Numbered from the stretch's first letter, positions 23,327 through 38,643 are shown. The stretch is DNA of 64,000 bases from Leptospira sp. WS92.C1 (GCF_040833975.1 NZ_CP162131.1:107001-171000), one strand, 5' to 3'. Program-made: numbers and translations. The notes: generated from the sequence alone by a model not told the origin.

Positions 23327-23624
23327 TGCTAATTGCTCCTGATCTACGACAAAACGATCCTGACAACATACGAGTATAAAAAAGAATCTCAATCAAGTTT
23401 TCTCTTTCAGAAAACGGGCCGACCCGAAATTTCTGCGCTCTCGAACGGCTTTTATTCTTTGGAAAACAATCGTTCGTATGCGGTTCGGAAGAAATTTTCG
23501 AATTTCCGAAAGATTGAGTGAATCATTGAGATGATTTTGCATTCTATGATGGCGGTTATTTCAAGATAGATTTCACTGTATTTTTGAAAACAGGTTCAAA
23601 TTTTCTCTTAACGTAAATCGGCGA

Positions 23625-23933
23625 TCATTCCATACCGGGAATCATTCCTCGAAATTCCCCCATTCTTTCTTCTGCAGCTTTTTGAGCCAATTCTAAGGAA
23701 CGAGTGACCGCTTGTTTGATACTTTTTTGCAGAAGTTTTTTATCGTTTTTAGAGAGCAGTTCGTCTTCAATCAGGATATCTTTGATATTGAGTTTTCCGT
23801 CGGAGACACAAGTAACCAGATCGTTTTTAGACTTTGCTTCGAAGGAAAGCGCCATAAGATCTTTTTCCACTTTTTTCATTCTCACGCGCATCTGATTCAT
23901 CTGCTTCATCGATTCTAACTTGTTTCCAAACAT
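23625..23933 (-). CDS. YbaB/EbfC-family nucleoid-associated protein
   Basis: This small 102-aa protein has long N-terminal and C-terminal helices rich in Met and Lys around a central beta sheet (VTCVSDGKLNIKDILIEDELL). That is the YbaB/EbfC arrangement, and these proteins bind DNA as dimers and coat the nucleoid. The Met-rich start MFGNKLESMKQMNQMRVRMKKVE is typical. It is not next to dnaX or recR as in many bacteria, so it may be a second, solitary copy. Confidence 0.8.
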   Translation of the reverse strand: MFGNKLESMKQMNQMRVRMKKVEKDLMALSFEAKSKNDLVTCVSDGKLNIKDILIEDELLSKNDKKLLQKSIKQAVTRSLELAQKAAEERMGEFRGMIPGME

Positions 23934-24053
23934 TTTAAATTCCCCGGATATTATTTTCTTAAAAAGATTTTATCGAATTCATTTTTGAATCGATACGAAT
24001 TCTTTTCTCAATCAAATTTCTGAACGGTAAAAAACGAGCAACTAGAAAAGGTG

Positions 24054-25445
24054 TTAGAAGGAGAGTTCTATTCCTAAAGAAGTAAAATATTCGGTATAAT
24101 ACTGCGAAAACGCCGGTAGACGAAACGGACCGACGTCTGTATAGATGACTCCCTTGGAAAGATAGTTTCTAAAGTTCATAAAAAAGATCGCGTTTTGAAA
24201 ACTGGTCTTTCCTCGAAAGCTTGCGGAGAAAGAACGAAGAGGTTCTTCGACCTGATTGATTCCGGCATTTTTTTGCGAAAGAAGATTATAAAAATTATTT
24301 CCAAAAAACAGGGAATATCTTCCGGCGGGATCTAAGAGCATCGTAAGACCGAGGGTGGTTGCATCCGATTCGGGGGTGATATACAATCCGTTGTTCTTGG
24401 TATTCGGGTCCGCGGAATAACTATAACGAACGTTGAGAATGATTTTTGTAAAGTCGATAAACATGGAAAATCGCGCGGCTTCCGGGTTGTAAATTCCCCT
24501 TTCTCTTTCTTTATTCAGGATCGAGGTTTGAAAGGAAAGACGTTTGACGGGTTGCACGTTAGCCTGCCACTCGATGACTCTTCCGCCGCCGGTTCCCATC
24601 GCTTGATTTCGCAAAACGGGATTGTTGGCTATGTTCGGATCGCCACTGATCGGTTGTGCGTTGTTTGACGGATTGGAAGAATGAATAAAACGATTGGAGG
24701 AAAGACTTGAATTTCCGAAAGAACTTCCCGATACGATTCTTGTATTGATGTATTTGTTCGGGTTAAAGGAAAATCCCGCCATGGAATATCCTTGGTCTTT
24801 TTGATCCGCGGTATAAGGAAGAGAGTTTCCTGTTTTTAAGATCGCTTCCACACCCGGTAAAACGGTGTAACTCAGTTCAAGAGTGTCTAACGTGGATTGA
24901 TTGATACCTGTTTTATCCGTTATTCCTAAAGGATCCGATTTTCTTCCTCGAGAGACTGGAGCGAGATCGCCAAAAGGAAGTGCGGGAAGAATCGAAGAAT
25001 TGAGTTGAACGCTGCCCCGTTTTCCGCCGATAAAGCGCGCGCCGGTCCAGCCGGTATTTTGATCGCTAAATAGAGTATCCGACTGATGATTCCATTCGAC
25101 GTTTTGTCTGGAAGGAAATGGACTCCAGTTTGCTCCGAATTTTGCAAAGTCGAATCCAAGATCGTTTCGAATCGCCAAATCTTTTTCCAGTTCTTCTCCA
25201 AAAACGGATTTTTTAAAACCGAAAATTTGAAAGGTTTGTATATCCTTCTGCTGTTCTTCCTGTTTCGATTTGAGAGTCGGATCTGCTTTGGGAATTTCGG
25301 TCTTTTTTTCTTCGAAAGGAGATTCGGATTTTTGTAGACTTGGAGTTTTGACTTGGGCAAAAGATAAGAGCACACCGAGTCCGGTGGCGGAAATACCGCT
25401 CACTAGTAAGGATGATTGTATGTTGATCGTCCCGATGAGTCTCAT
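24054..25445 (-). CDS. Probable outer-membrane beta-barrel protein, unknown function
   Basis: The 463-aa protein has an N-terminal hydrophobic segment (~10-28, ending FAQV), a Lys/Glu/Pro-rich stretch, then long alternating aromatic/polar segments and a C-terminal TSLGIELSF ending in Phe, the usual signal for insertion of barrels by the BAM machinery. Asn/Ser/Gly-rich loops ([20 protein letters not shown]) fit surface loops. I do not recognise a family. It is a single gene with gaps of 120 and 269 bp on its sides. Confidence 0.55.
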   Translation of the reverse strand: MRLIGTINIQSSLLVSGISATGLGVLLSFAQVKTPSLQKSESPFEEKKTEIPKADPTLKSKQEEQQKDIQTFQIFGFKKSVFGEELEKDLAIRNDLGFDFAKFGANWSPFPSRQNVEWNHQSDTLFSDQNTGWTGARFIGGKRGSVQLNSSILPALPFGDLAPVSRGRKSDPLGITDKTGINQSTLDTLELSYTVLPGVEAILKTGNSLPYTADQKDQGYSMAGFSFNPNKYINTRIVSGSSFGNSSLSSNRFIHSSNPSNNAQPISGDPNIANNPVLRNQAMGTGGGRVIEWQANVQPVKRLSFQTSILNKERERGIYNPEAARFSMFIDFTKIILNVRYSYSADPNTKNNGLYITPESDATTLGLTMLLDPAGRYSLFFGNNFYNLLSQKNAGINQVEEPLRSFSASFRGKTSFQNAIFFMNFRNYLSKGVIYTDVGPFRLPAFSQYYTEYFTSLGIELSF

Positions 25446-25714
25446 ATTCTATTTATCGGTATTCACGGAATCGAATGACAACTTAGAAACGCAGATTTGA
25501 TTTTAGACAAATGTTTTTATCGGGAATAAGTCCGCAAAAAAAATTCTTTGTAAACCAAAATCATTGAAAACGATCCTAAATGACAGAACGGAACTGAAAT
25601 AATTCAAAATATACGAGTTCAGTATTTCGTCTTTCCATTTTTAATATTCGAGTTTTACCGGGAAGAAACTTTTTGACTCATTCTGTCTCATTGTCACGGA
25701 TCAAACATACGTTT

Positions 25715-27373
<1,659 letters not shown>

Positions 27374-27396
27374 TCAATAATCCTTCGTACGAAATC

Positions 27397-28467
27397 TCAG
27401 AAGGACTTATCCTGATTAGACTGTAGATCGTATCGAAGGATGAGCATTGCGTCTCCGTACGAATAAAATCTATATTTTTCCTGGATGGCTTTTTGATACG
27501 CTTTCAAGGTAAGATCCTTTCCGCCGAACGCGGATACGAGCAATAAAAGACTGGAACCCGGGAGATGAAAATTCGTGATCAATCCCTCGCAGCTGTAGAG
27601 ACGATCCTCCGGCTGCACAAAAAGTTCGGTTGCACCCGGACCGGCCCGAAACGAATTCGTATTTTTGTCAAAAGAGGATTCTAAAGCTCTGAGAGTGGTA
27701 GTTCCGATCGAGAAAATTCTACGATTTTCTTTTTTGGCCGTATTCAGAATCTTTACGATTTTTTCCTCGAGAAAAAATTCCTCCCGATGTAGTTTGCGAT
27801 TTATAAAATTCTCCTCGGTCAGAGGTTGAAAGGTTCCATATCCGACTGTAAGCTCTAAGGTGCAAATCGAAATTCGTTTTTCTTCTAAGGTTTTGAAAAG
27901 AGCTTCTGAGAAATGAAGACCCGCGGTGGGCGCCGCGACAGAACCGGGAGTTTTTGCAAACAAGGTTTGATATCGGATTTCGTCTTCTGGATTTGCTTCT
28001 CGTTTGAGATAGGGAGGAATCGGAATCTCTCCGATCTGATCAAAGTTTTCTTCGTTTAATCTTGAATCTGATTTTAAAAAAACGAATTCCCCTTCTTTTT
28101 TTTTCACAACGAAAGAAAGAAGTTTTGTTTTTTGATCCGTTAGGCGATCTCCCGTTTTTAGTTTTCTGGAGTTTCGAATTTTGCATTTCCAGAGTTCGTC
28201 TTTTTCCTCTAAAAACACGGCCTCGTGAGTTCGATAGAGAGCCTTAAGATATACTCTGCGTTTACTGACCTTTGTGTGATTGGCGACTAAAACATCCCCT
28301 TCCCGCAGATACTGGATTAAGTTTTTAAAAGAAGGAGTCGATTGGATTGTTCCCGAAACAACATTGAGAACCATGAGTTTGCTTTCATCACGATGAATGG
28401 TCGGGTATCTTGCGATCCTTTCCTCGGGCAATTCAAATTCAAACTCACCGAGATCTGAAAACAACAT
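27397..28467 (-). CDS. queA: tRNA preQ1(34) S-adenosylmethionine ribosyltransferase-isomerase QueA
   Basis: QueA moves the ribosyl part of SAM to 7-aminomethyl-7-deazaguanine in the tRNA anticodon, giving epoxyqueuosine. The 356-aa protein has the family pattern: [13 protein letters not shown] at the start, [10 protein letters not shown], the central [26 protein letters not shown] and the C-terminal [19 protein letters not shown]. Length is normal. It precedes the Lon-type protease on the same strand. Confidence 0.97.
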   Translation of the reverse strand: MLFSDLGEFEFELPEERIARYPTIHRDESKLMVLNVVSGTIQSTPSFKNLIQYLREGDVLVANHTKVSKRRVYLKALYRTHEAVFLEEKDELWKCKIRNSRKLKTGDRLTDQKTKLLSFVVKKKEGEFVFLKSDSRLNEENFDQIGEIPIPPYLKREANPEDEIRYQTLFAKTPGSVAAPTAGLHFSEALFKTLEEKRISICTLELTVGYGTFQPLTEENFINRKLHREEFFLEEKIVKILNTAKKENRRIFSIGTTTLRALESSFDKNTNSFRAGPGATELFVQPEDRLYSCEGLITNFHLPGSSLLLLVSAFGGKDLTLKAYQKAIQEKYRFYSYGDAMLILRYDLQSNQDKSF

Positions 28468-28616
28468 CTTATTTGTAGAAGATTTTTGGAAAGCGTTTAG
28501 GAGAATCCTTTTTTTAGGCGAACAAACATTCTTTCCGAGTCGGAAGGAAAGGAACTTGGTTTGATTCGGTAATTTTATTGGTTGGCTTTTCGAGTGCGAT
28601 TGAAAAGTGTTTCAGA

Positions 28617-30004
28617 ATGCAATTGAAAGACCGAAAGACCTGGATTTTTGCGGGAACTATTTTGTTTTTCTCCCTCCTCTTTATCACAGGAATTTCCAAA
28701 GTGGGAAATCGATCTGATTTTCAAGACTATTACAATGCCTCCGTTCGTTTTACCCAAGGAAACAATCTCTATAACCTGGAACAGATCGATCAAATTTTGG
28801 AAAAACTTCAATCCGGAGAAATCAAAATCGAAGAACTGTTTACTCCCAAGGTATTTCTTCAACTCAAGGAAATGACGGAAGGATTGGGTTCGTATATTTA
28901 TCCTCCTACGTTTGCATTTTTACTGATTCCGATTTCGTATCTTCCGTACGAAGTTGCATCCGGTTTTTTTTTGAGTTTGAATTTTCTTGCTCTTCTCGGA
29001 TCTCTTTACATTCTCTCTCTTCGTTTGGATCGAAAAGGGAATTTTATCTTTTTTGTGATTCTATGTTTACTTAATCTTAGATTTATCGAAAATCATCAGA
29101 ACAACAATCAAGTCGGTCTGCTTCTTATCTTTCTAATTTTGGCTTCCGTTCATACGACAAAGGATTGGCTTTCCGGTCTGCTACTCGCGCTTGCGATCGT
29201 GATCAAATTGACTCCGGGCGCTTTTATGCTGTTCTTTCTTTTACAAAAACGTTATATGGCGATCGTTTATACGTTTGTATTTGCGGTGTTTTGGATTTTT
29301 TTGCCATGTTTATACGCCCCGAATTTTACGATTGAGATGACGTTGACATGGAAAAAATTGATTTTGGATAGTTATCTCAAGTCTCCTTTGTTCCGAGCTT
29401 GGAAAAACAATCAGAGTTTGAACGCGACACTGGCAAAGTATTTCCTCAACTACGCGGATGTTTTGAATCAAACTCAGCTTGGGTATCCGATTCGAGAATT
29501 GTCCGAGGTCGTAGTAAAAGGAATGTATTATGTTCTTTCTTTGGGTCTTGTGATTCCCTTTTTTAAAAGGGTTTTTGCAAAACGAAAGATCGAGCTCGCC
29601 CTCGCTTGTATTTTTGTTTTTTCGATCATCTTTAGCGGAATCTCTTGGGTCCATGCGTTTGTATTTCTTTTGGTCCCTTCCGCGCTTTTGCTTGATAGAA
29701 TTTGGTCCTTTTTTGAGGATTCGATTCTATCTTTTTGGAAATCAAACTCGGATTCATTTATACGAAAGTCGATAAATTCCATTTGGCTTTTATTCGAGCA
29801 GGATAAGGTGAGTTTTGCGTTTTTACTCGGTTCGATTTTGATTCTTCTTTGCAATCGATTTGTGATGGGAGATGAAACGGAAAAAAGGTTGATGATGGCA
29901 TCCTATCTTCTTTACTTTGCAATCTTTCAATACGTTCTGCTTTTGTTGGCGGCTGGAGACGAACGTGAAACTCGGAAAGAAGTCCTTTCGAATCAAAGAC
30001 TGAA

Positions 30005-30008
<4 letters not shown>
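28617..30008 (+). CDS. GT87/DUF2029-like polyprenol-dependent mannosyltransferase
   Basis: The 463-aa protein has about 10-12 membrane segments and, after the first, FQDYYNASVRFTQGNNLYN, the acidic first loop typical of GT87/DUF2029 enzymes that use polyprenyl-phosphate sugars. I start at ATG 28617; a TTG at 28578 would add 13 residues without a ribosome site. Its stop overlaps the next glycosyltransferase (ATGA at 30005), opening an envelope-sugar operon of at least four genes. Confidence 0.65.
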
Positions 30009-31152
<1,144 letters not shown>

Positions 31153-31156
<4 letters not shown>

Positions 31157-31752
31157 AACGATTGGAAAGAAAAATTTACTCCGGTTGGGAATCCTTGAAT
31201 CGGAACGAGACATCAGGGGCTCCGATTTCTCTAAAGATCAACCCGATTCCCCCGATTGTAATGACCGGGATCGTCTTGATTGTGTTATATGGTTGTTATC
31301 TTTTGGGGGATCTTTCCGCCGTATATCTCCAAAAATTTACGGATTTTTTACTCATTCCGAAAGTGCTCAATCTTCCGATCCTACAAAATCCGAAATTGTA
31401 TCAGGCCGTAGGATATCTTACGTTCGGTTATATCGGGTGTGCGTTTGTATTGGATTGGATCCGTTTTATCGGGAAAAACTGTATGAGCAAAATCGCTCTC
31501 AAAGGGCATTTTCTCGTTTTAGAAACACGCGGAATTTTTGGGAAGGATGTGTTTCAGTGGAATCGGAAAGAAAACGGAATCCAAATCGTGCACAAAACCG
31601 GTTTTTTTAGAAAACTTTTGGGTCTGGAAAGAATTTTGATCCTAACCCCGGATCTGAGATCGGAGGGAATCTCATCCAAAAACGGAATCGTTTCCCCTTT
31701 CTTTTTTCGGGGACAAAACCAAAGCCTGATTGAGCATTTATTTCAATATTAA
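31153..31752 (+). CDS. Membrane protein with a bacterial PH-like domain
   Basis: The 199-aa protein has two or three hydrophobic segments (~34-58, ~85-105) and a C-terminal region, KIALKGHFLVLETRGIFGKDVFQW ... GFFRKLLGLERILIL. This resembles the bPH2 fold of small membrane proteins such as YdbT (LxxxxGIFxK followed by a helix and an R.LG strand). Family membership is weakly supported. The ATG overlaps the stop of the GT4 gene by 4 bases, so a role in the same envelope operon is likely. Confidence 0.4.
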
Positions 31753-31761
31753 ATATTTAGA

Positions 31762-33141
<1,380 letters not shown>

Positions 33142-33238
33142 ATCGAAGGCTACAAAAGTTTGAAATTGATGTTGTAAGGATATTCTATTTTGAAAAACTG
33201 CTCTTCAGGTCTTTTAAAATACTTGATCAAGACGAACT

Positions 33239-34654
33239 ATGCTCTTTAACTCACTGCATTTTCTATTCTTTTTTCCGATCGTTCTCATATTAAATCATCT
33301 GCTAAAGGGCAAGATCCAGAGGATCTTTCTTCTCGGCGCGAGTTTTTACTTTTATATGTCTTGGAGAAAAGAGTTCATTCTTCTTTTACTCTATTCGATT
33401 GTTATCGATTACTTTGCCTCGCTTCAAATCGGAGCCGCCGCGCCGGGTTCTAAAAAAAGAAAAGTTTGGTTGATCGTTTCGTTGATCACAAACCTGGGTT
33501 TGCTTGCTTACTTTAAATATACAAATTTTCTTTTGGGTGTGGTAAACGATCTGACCCCGATCGCGGGTTTTAAGTTTGCTTATTACGATATCGTTCTTCC
33601 GGTTGGAATTTCATTTTATACCTTTCAATCTTTGAGTTATACGATCGACGTTTATCGCGGACAGATCGAGGCTAAAAAATCGTTTATCGATTTTGCTCTT
33701 TACGTTTCTTTCTTTCCTCAATTGGTTGCGGGACCGATCGTTCGGGCTCAAACTTTCTTTCGGGATCTGGATCTTCCTCTCCCGGTCCGAAAGATCGATA
33801 TTGAAATCGCGTTTTGTCAGATTTTGATCGGTTTTACGAGAAAAATCGTATTTGCGGACAATCTCGCCAAAGTTGTGGATTCCACATTTGCAAATTACGC
33901 TACGCTAAATCCGATCGAAATATGGACGGGGGCTCTTGCGTTTGGTTGGCAGATCTATTTCGATTTTGCGGGTTATACGGACATCGCGATCGGAGTGGCT
34001 CGTTTATTCGGTTATAAATTTGACCCGAACTTTAATTTTCCGATGGTCGCGAAGAATATCACGGAACACTGGTCCCGTTGGCATATCTCATTCTCTACTT
34101 GGATTCGTGATTATATCTTTATTCCTCTCGGAGGTTCCAGAGGGTCTCAGTTTTTGATTTATAGAAACATCTTTATCACCTGGTTTTTTGCGGGAGTTTG
34201 GCACGGAGCCGCGTATCACTATATTGGCTGGGGAGTTTGGCAGGGAATTATGATTCTCGGAAATCGGGAATACGGAAGGACAAGGATTGCCGCCTTTTTA
34301 AATGAAAAAGGAGGAAGAATCTACGACATCGCTGCCCGCGTGTTTACGATGTTTTGCCTAACGTTTGGATTTATCATGTTCCGTGCCGAGAGTATGGAAA
34401 AAGCGATTCCTATGATGAAGGCTCTCGTATTTTGGGTTCCGGGCGGATTTTCCTCCGTAAAAGGATATTCCAATTATTATTACGGGATTTTACTTTTGAT
34501 TTGTTTTGCTGCGTCGTATTTGTTCGCAAAAAACAATATCGAGAAGATCGTGGGAAGTAGATGGAAGTTCATCCTATTCTTTCTTGCCAACGTTTTTATG
34601 CTTTTGGTTTTTGGAATCACCGAAAGTCAGAGCTTTCTCTACTTTGCATTTTAG
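33239..34654 (+). CDS. MBOAT O-acyltransferase (AlgI-like), first copy
   Basis: The 471-aa polytopic enzyme transfers acyl groups across the inner membrane to an exported substrate. It has the AlgI/DltB pattern: NSLHFLFFFPIVLI at the start, PVGISFYTFQSLSYTIDVYRG (~121-141), FPQLVAGPIVRA, and two histidines in RWHISFSTWIRDYIFIPLGGSR (His282) and FAGVWHGAAY (His322), the catalytic position. Sixteen bases later follows an SGNH-like partner gene, as in alginate acetylation systems. Confidence 0.9.
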   Translation: MLFNSLHFLFFFPIVLILNHLLKGKIQRIFLLGASFYFYMSWRKEFILLLLYSIVIDYFASLQIGAAAPGSKKRKVWLIVSLITNLGLLAYFKYTNFLLGVVNDLTPIAGFKFAYYDIVLPVGISFYTFQSLSYTIDVYRGQIEAKKSFIDFALYVSFFPQLVAGPIVRAQTFFRDLDLPLPVRKIDIEIAFCQILIGFTRKIVFADNLAKVVDSTFANYATLNPIEIWTGALAFGWQIYFDFAGYTDIAIGVARLFGYKFDPNFNFPMVAKNITEHWSRWHISFSTWIRDYIFIPLGGSRGSQFLIYRNIFITWFFAGVWHGAAYHYIGWGVWQGIMILGNREYGRTRIAAFLNEKGGRIYDIAARVFTMFCLTFGFIMFRAESMEKAIPMMKALVFWVPGGFSSVKGYSNYYYGILLLICFAASYLFAKNNIEKIVGSRWKFILFFLANVFMLLVFGITESQSFLYFAF

Positions 34655-34669
34655 GAATATGGATCCGTT

Positions 34670-35830
34670 ATGAAAGAATATCTTGCATTTTTGAAAGATC
34701 CTAAATTCTGGATTTCGGTTTTAATTCTGATCTCGCTCGAAACCGGAATGCAATTTGGTTGTTACAGACCTTTTTTAAAAAAGAATTCCTATGCAGCTAA
34801 CGTATCCCGGATCACAGGTCACGTCATCGACAAACAAAAGGAATTTGATCCCGACGTTCTTGTAGTCGGAACCTCGGTCGCATATCAGGGTTTATCCATG
34901 CCGATCTTAAATCAAGAATTGGCTCCCTTAAATAAAAAGATCCAATCCATTGCGATTCCAGGAACAGAGCTGATTGTCCAGGATCTCGCGATTTTAAAAA
35001 CCCTTCCTCATTTTAAAAAAGTCAAAACGGTAATTCACGTTTTCGAAGTCACAACTCCTTGGGTGGGTCAAAAAATTCTCAATCTTCATACGTTAGCGAT
35101 GATTTCAGAGTTTGATCGTTTACAGGTATATCCGAAAATCTACGATTTCGGTTACGATGTAAAGGCGGACGATCTCGCTTATATCGGAGTGAAGTCGATC
35201 GCTTATAGAAGAGACATTCAGGATCTGATTTTAAATCCTTCGAAAAGAACTAAGGATATCGGGAAACGTTTTAAAATCGAAAACGACAACCCTTGGGATT
35301 ATGAGAATTCTTATAAAGAAAAGATGAGTTTATATCCGATGAAGGACGTCGCGGATTGTATCGTAAAAACAAATCCTGCGAACGGCCAACCGATTCCCGA
35401 AGGTTCGGATCGATTTCATAAAAAGGCGATTTTTGATACCTGCGTTTTATTCAACAATCCTCTATTGGATGCAAAAGAAGACGCAGTCACAAGACAGTAT
35501 TTTGACCGTCTCAAGATTCTTCACGATGAGATTCGAAAAATCGGAAAAGAAAACGGACAAGAGATTGAAATCATAGGAGTTGTGGCTCCTTACAGTCAGC
35601 TCATTCAAGATTGGAGACTTGCGGCAAGAGACGAGGTTTGGAAAAGAGAATTTAAAAGAATTCATCCCGAAAACCCCGTCCCTCTTTTGGACTATCAGAC
35701 TTTTCTCGACGGTCCCGATAACGGAGATTGTTATTATGATTTAATTCATCTCAATCAATTCGGAATGAAAAAACTGTCGTATGCTTTTGCGAAAGATTTG
35801 AAAGAAATCTTAAGTAAGGAAAAGAAATGA
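34670..35830 (+). CDS. SGNH-like exported protein, partner of the first MBOAT
   Basis: The 386-aa protein has one N-terminal membrane segment (~12-30) and an exported domain with VLVVGTSVAYQG (Gly-Thr-Ser at 67-69, SGNH block I) and DLIHLNQFG (Asp357, His360, the DxxH of block V). It resembles AlgX/AlgJ-type proteins that accept an acyl group from the MBOAT and put it on a polysaccharide. It is encoded between two MBOAT genes; its stop overlaps the second by 4 bases. Confidence 0.7.
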   Translation: MKEYLAFLKDPKFWISVLILISLETGMQFGCYRPFLKKNSYAANVSRITGHVIDKQKEFDPDVLVVGTSVAYQGLSMPILNQELAPLNKKIQSIAIPGTELIVQDLAILKTLPHFKKVKTVIHVFEVTTPWVGQKILNLHTLAMISEFDRLQVYPKIYDFGYDVKADDLAYIGVKSIAYRRDIQDLILNPSKRTKDIGKRFKIENDNPWDYENSYKEKMSLYPMKDVADCIVKTNPANGQPIPEGSDRFHKKAIFDTCVLFNNPLLDAKEDAVTRQYFDRLKILHDEIRKIGKENGQEIEIIGVVAPYSQLIQDWRLAARDEVWKREFKRIHPENPVPLLDYQTFLDGPDNGDCYYDLIHLNQFGMKKLSYAFAKDLKEILSKEKK

Positions 35831-37224
35831 TCTTTACATCCACCCTTTTTCTCCTCTTTTTCTTGGCTGTTTATATTTTTTACTGGGCGTACAACGGAAA
35901 AAAATACAGAGAATGGGTGATCGTGATCGGCTCCTTGGTTTTTTATGCCACTTGGAGTATTCCGTTTCTTTTTCATCTATTAGCAATTCTTTATATTAAT
36001 TACGTCGCGATCAAAAGTCTTTTTATAAAGAAAAATCCGTCCGTTTTGCGCGCGATTATCGTTTTCGATTTGATCAATCTCGCGGTTTTTAAATACTTTT
36101 ACTTTTTTACGGATAATTTTTACGCTTGGACGGGTTGGGGTTTTTTGGATCAAAAAACTTTTGGATTTCAGATCATTCTTCCTTTAGCGATCAGTTTTTA
36201 TACGTTTCAGATCATAGCCTTTGTCGTGGATGTTTATCGCGGTAAGATCACCGAAGATACCGGTTTTTTCCGTTTTGTTTTGTTTATCCTGTTTTTCCCG
36301 CAACTAGTCGCGGGACCGATCATGAGACATCAGGATTTTTTTCCCGTTTTGGATAAGGTAAAGATCAAACCTTCCTATATCTATTCCGGATTGTATCTGC
36401 TTGGTCTCGGGATTGCAAAGAAAATTTTGATCGCGGATAACATCTCCTCATTGGTAGATCCGGTTTTTAGAAATCCCTCCGAATACGACGGATATTCTCT
36501 CTTTCTTGCGGTACAGGGATTTACGTGGCAGGTTTATTGCGACTTTAGCGGATATACCGATATCGCGAGAGGTTGTGCATTTCTAATGGGATTTAACATT
36601 CCGGTAAACTTTCGAGCTCCTTTTTTCAGTCAGAGTATCCAAGATCTTTGGAGACGATGGCATATCACTTTGGCAACCTGGCTTCGGGATTACATTTATA
36701 TCCCGTTAGGCGGTTCGAGGACCTCAGAGCCGAGAATCTATCTGAATTTAATCGCCACATTCACGTTAGGCGGCTTTTGGCACGGAGCGAGTTGGACCTA
36801 TGTTCTCTGGGGTTTTTGGCACGGGGTTTGTCTCGTCGTGGATCGTTTGATCGATAAGTTGGGGCTTCCCAAACTTCCCGAAAGGGGACCTTTCTGGTTT
36901 GTCATAAGAGCTTTGTTTATTTATTGTATTTTTGTAATTGGAGCGGTTTTTTTCAGGTCTCAATCCTTGTCGGATTGTTGGTATATCTTGAGCCACGGTA
37001 TCGACTGGACTGCGATCTCCTCCAAACAAATTTTGAGGACAGATCTGGTGACTCCATTTTTGATCGGCGCTTTTCTATTGCATACTTTGGAATACTTTGA
37101 AAAAACTCCGAGATTTTATTTCCGTTATAAAAAGACGGTGGTTACCGCGTTTTTAGTCCTTCTCGTTCTGCTACTTTCCAATTACGCGGGTAAGGGTCAG
37201 GATTTTATTTACTTTCAGTTTTAA
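35827..37224 (+). CDS. MBOAT O-acyltransferase (AlgI-like), second copy
   Basis: The 465-aa paralogue of the first MBOAT keeps every landmark: PLAISFYTFQIIAFVVDVYRG, FPQLVAGPIMRHQDFF, RRWHITLATWLRDYIYIPLGGSR (His279) and GGFWHGASW (His319, catalytic position). The two copies differ enough to suggest different substrates. Translation is coupled to the preceding SGNH gene (ATGA) and it is followed 10 bases later by another SGNH gene. Confidence 0.9.
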   Translation: MIFTSTLFLLFFLAVYIFYWAYNGKKYREWVIVIGSLVFYATWSIPFLFHLLAILYINYVAIKSLFIKKNPSVLRAIIVFDLINLAVFKYFYFFTDNFYAWTGWGFLDQKTFGFQIILPLAISFYTFQIIAFVVDVYRGKITEDTGFFRFVLFILFFPQLVAGPIMRHQDFFPVLDKVKIKPSYIYSGLYLLGLGIAKKILIADNISSLVDPVFRNPSEYDGYSLFLAVQGFTWQVYCDFSGYTDIARGCAFLMGFNIPVNFRAPFFSQSIQDLWRRWHITLATWLRDYIYIPLGGSRTSEPRIYLNLIATFTLGGFWHGASWTYVLWGFWHGVCLVVDRLIDKLGLPKLPERGPFWFVIRALFIYCIFVIGAVFFRSQSLSDCWYILSHGIDWTAISSKQILRTDLVTPFLIGAFLLHTLEYFEKTPRFYFRYKKTVVTAFLVLLVLLLSNYAGKGQDFIYFQF

Positions 37225-37234
37225 GGAGGGAATC

Positions 37235-38296
37235 ATGAACCAGAAAAAACAAACCACAGTGATTCCTTTCTTTCGGAAGACGTTGCTCTGGGTCCCGCTC
37301 GCGTTTTTTATCTTTGCGTTTTCCTTGGATCGTCTTTTATCTTCCGAATGGATTCGTCCTTATACCGAAGCCGGTGCGGAATATTATTTTTATGAGATGA
37401 AGGACAAGGTCCTTGCCGCGTTGATCAAACAAAAAGAAACCGCAAAGCCCGAAGAAAAGGTTCTGATCTTTTTCGGGACCTCTCATATGGGAGAATTTTC
37501 GTTGGAGACGATCCGAAAAAAAAGAAAGGATCTGATCGTTTATAATTTTTCGGCTCCCTCCGCTCCGTTTTCGTATCACAATTACAACCTTGAAAAACTG
37601 ATTTCTGCGGGAATCAAGCCCGAATATGCGATCTTGGAATTTTATCCGGATTCAATGACCGATTTTTGCAATCGATATCCTCTTCGATATTCGTATGATC
37701 TTCCCTATTTTTTGAGACACGCGTCCGAATTCTCCACAAATGATTGGGATACGTTTTTGAGATCACGGGTGTTTCGCACAACGGTATTTCCGCCGCGTTT
37801 TAAGGAGGCGATGCAGCGAATCAAAGATCCGAGTTCCAAAGAGATGATGCTTGCGATCCGCAACGTTCTTAAAAACGAATCCGATAAGTTTAACGGGGGA
37901 ATTCCGAACGTTCTTTTGGCCAATACTCCTCCGGAAAAACTTGAAGAAGAATCCGCAAAATATTACAACGATGTCTATCGTTATATTAAGATTTCATCCG
38001 TTCAAAAAAGGTTTTTATTTCAATTTTTGAAAACCGCCGAAAAAAACGGAATTAAAGTGATCCTCTGGTCCCCTCTTTTGTATACGGGTTTGGAATCGAG
38101 GGTTAAGTCCGCTGAATTTTATCCCGTTTGGGAAAAAATCCGTAAGGAAACATTAGAATTTAAGAATGTATATTCTCTCGATATGAACGACTTCCGCGCT
38201 GAAGTGAAGTGTCAGAAATACATAGACCCGCATCATTTGAGCGGAGGATGTTATCCGGAACCCACGGAAATTTTAATCGATCGTTTGGATCTTTAG
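37235..38296 (+). CDS. SGNH-like exported protein, partner of the second MBOAT
   Basis: The 353-aa protein has an N-terminal membrane anchor (~17-33) and an exported domain with VLIFFGTSHMGEF (Gly-Thr-Ser at 81-83) and a C-terminal IDPHHLSGGC (Asp331, His334). A strong GGAGG precedes the ATG. Together with the second MBOAT it forms a repeated two-gene module. It lies just before the MazG-like gene (2-base gap). Confidence 0.7.
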   Translation: MNQKKQTTVIPFFRKTLLWVPLAFFIFAFSLDRLLSSEWIRPYTEAGAEYYFYEMKDKVLAALIKQKETAKPEEKVLIFFGTSHMGEFSLETIRKKRKDLIVYNFSAPSAPFSYHNYNLEKLISAGIKPEYAILEFYPDSMTDFCNRYPLRYSYDLPYFLRHASEFSTNDWDTFLRSRVFRTTVFPPRFKEAMQRIKDPSSKEMMLAIRNVLKNESDKFNGGIPNVLLANTPPEKLEEESAKYYNDVYRYIKISSVQKRFLFQFLKTAEKNGIKVILWSPLLYTGLESRVKSAEFYPVWEKIRKETLEFKNVYSLDMNDFRAEVKCQKYIDPHHLSGGCYPEPTEILIDRLDL

Positions 38297-38298
38297 AG

Positions 38299-38643
38299 AT
38301 GAATGAAAACGAACTTTCTCTCAATCAGGCTCAGGCCAAGGTGGATGAGTGGATTTCCAATTTCGGAGTCCGTTATTTTTCGGAGCTGACAAATCTCGCG
38401 ATTCTTATGGAAGAAGTGGGTGAATTTTCGAGACTGATGGCGAGAAAATACGGGGATCAATCTTTTAAAAAGGGAGAGGATCCGAACGGGATTCCAAAGG
38501 AGATGGGAGATATTCTTTTTGTCCTGATCTGTCTCGCAAATCAAATGGGGATCTCTCTCGAAGACGCGTTACGCGCCACTCTACAAAAAAATACAGAAAG
38601 AGATAGGGACCGACATAAGGAGAATCCAAAACTTCAATCCTGA
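38299..38643 (+). CDS. MazG-like nucleotide pyrophosphohydrolase
   Basis: The 114-aa protein has the all-helical MazG metal site: EEVGE at 38-42 and EMGD at 68-71 (E38, E39, E42, E68, D71). It hydrolyses nucleoside triphosphates to monophosphates plus PPi, probably house-cleaning. I start at ATG 38299, two bases after the SGNH stop; a longer frame from 38209 would overlap that gene by 88 bases. It belongs to the same operon by spacing, although its role there is unclear. Confidence 0.85.
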   Translation: MNENELSLNQAQAKVDEWISNFGVRYFSELTNLAILMEEVGEFSRLMARKYGDQSFKKGEDPNGIPKEMGDILFVLICLANQMGISLEDALRATLQKNTERDRDRHKENPKLQS

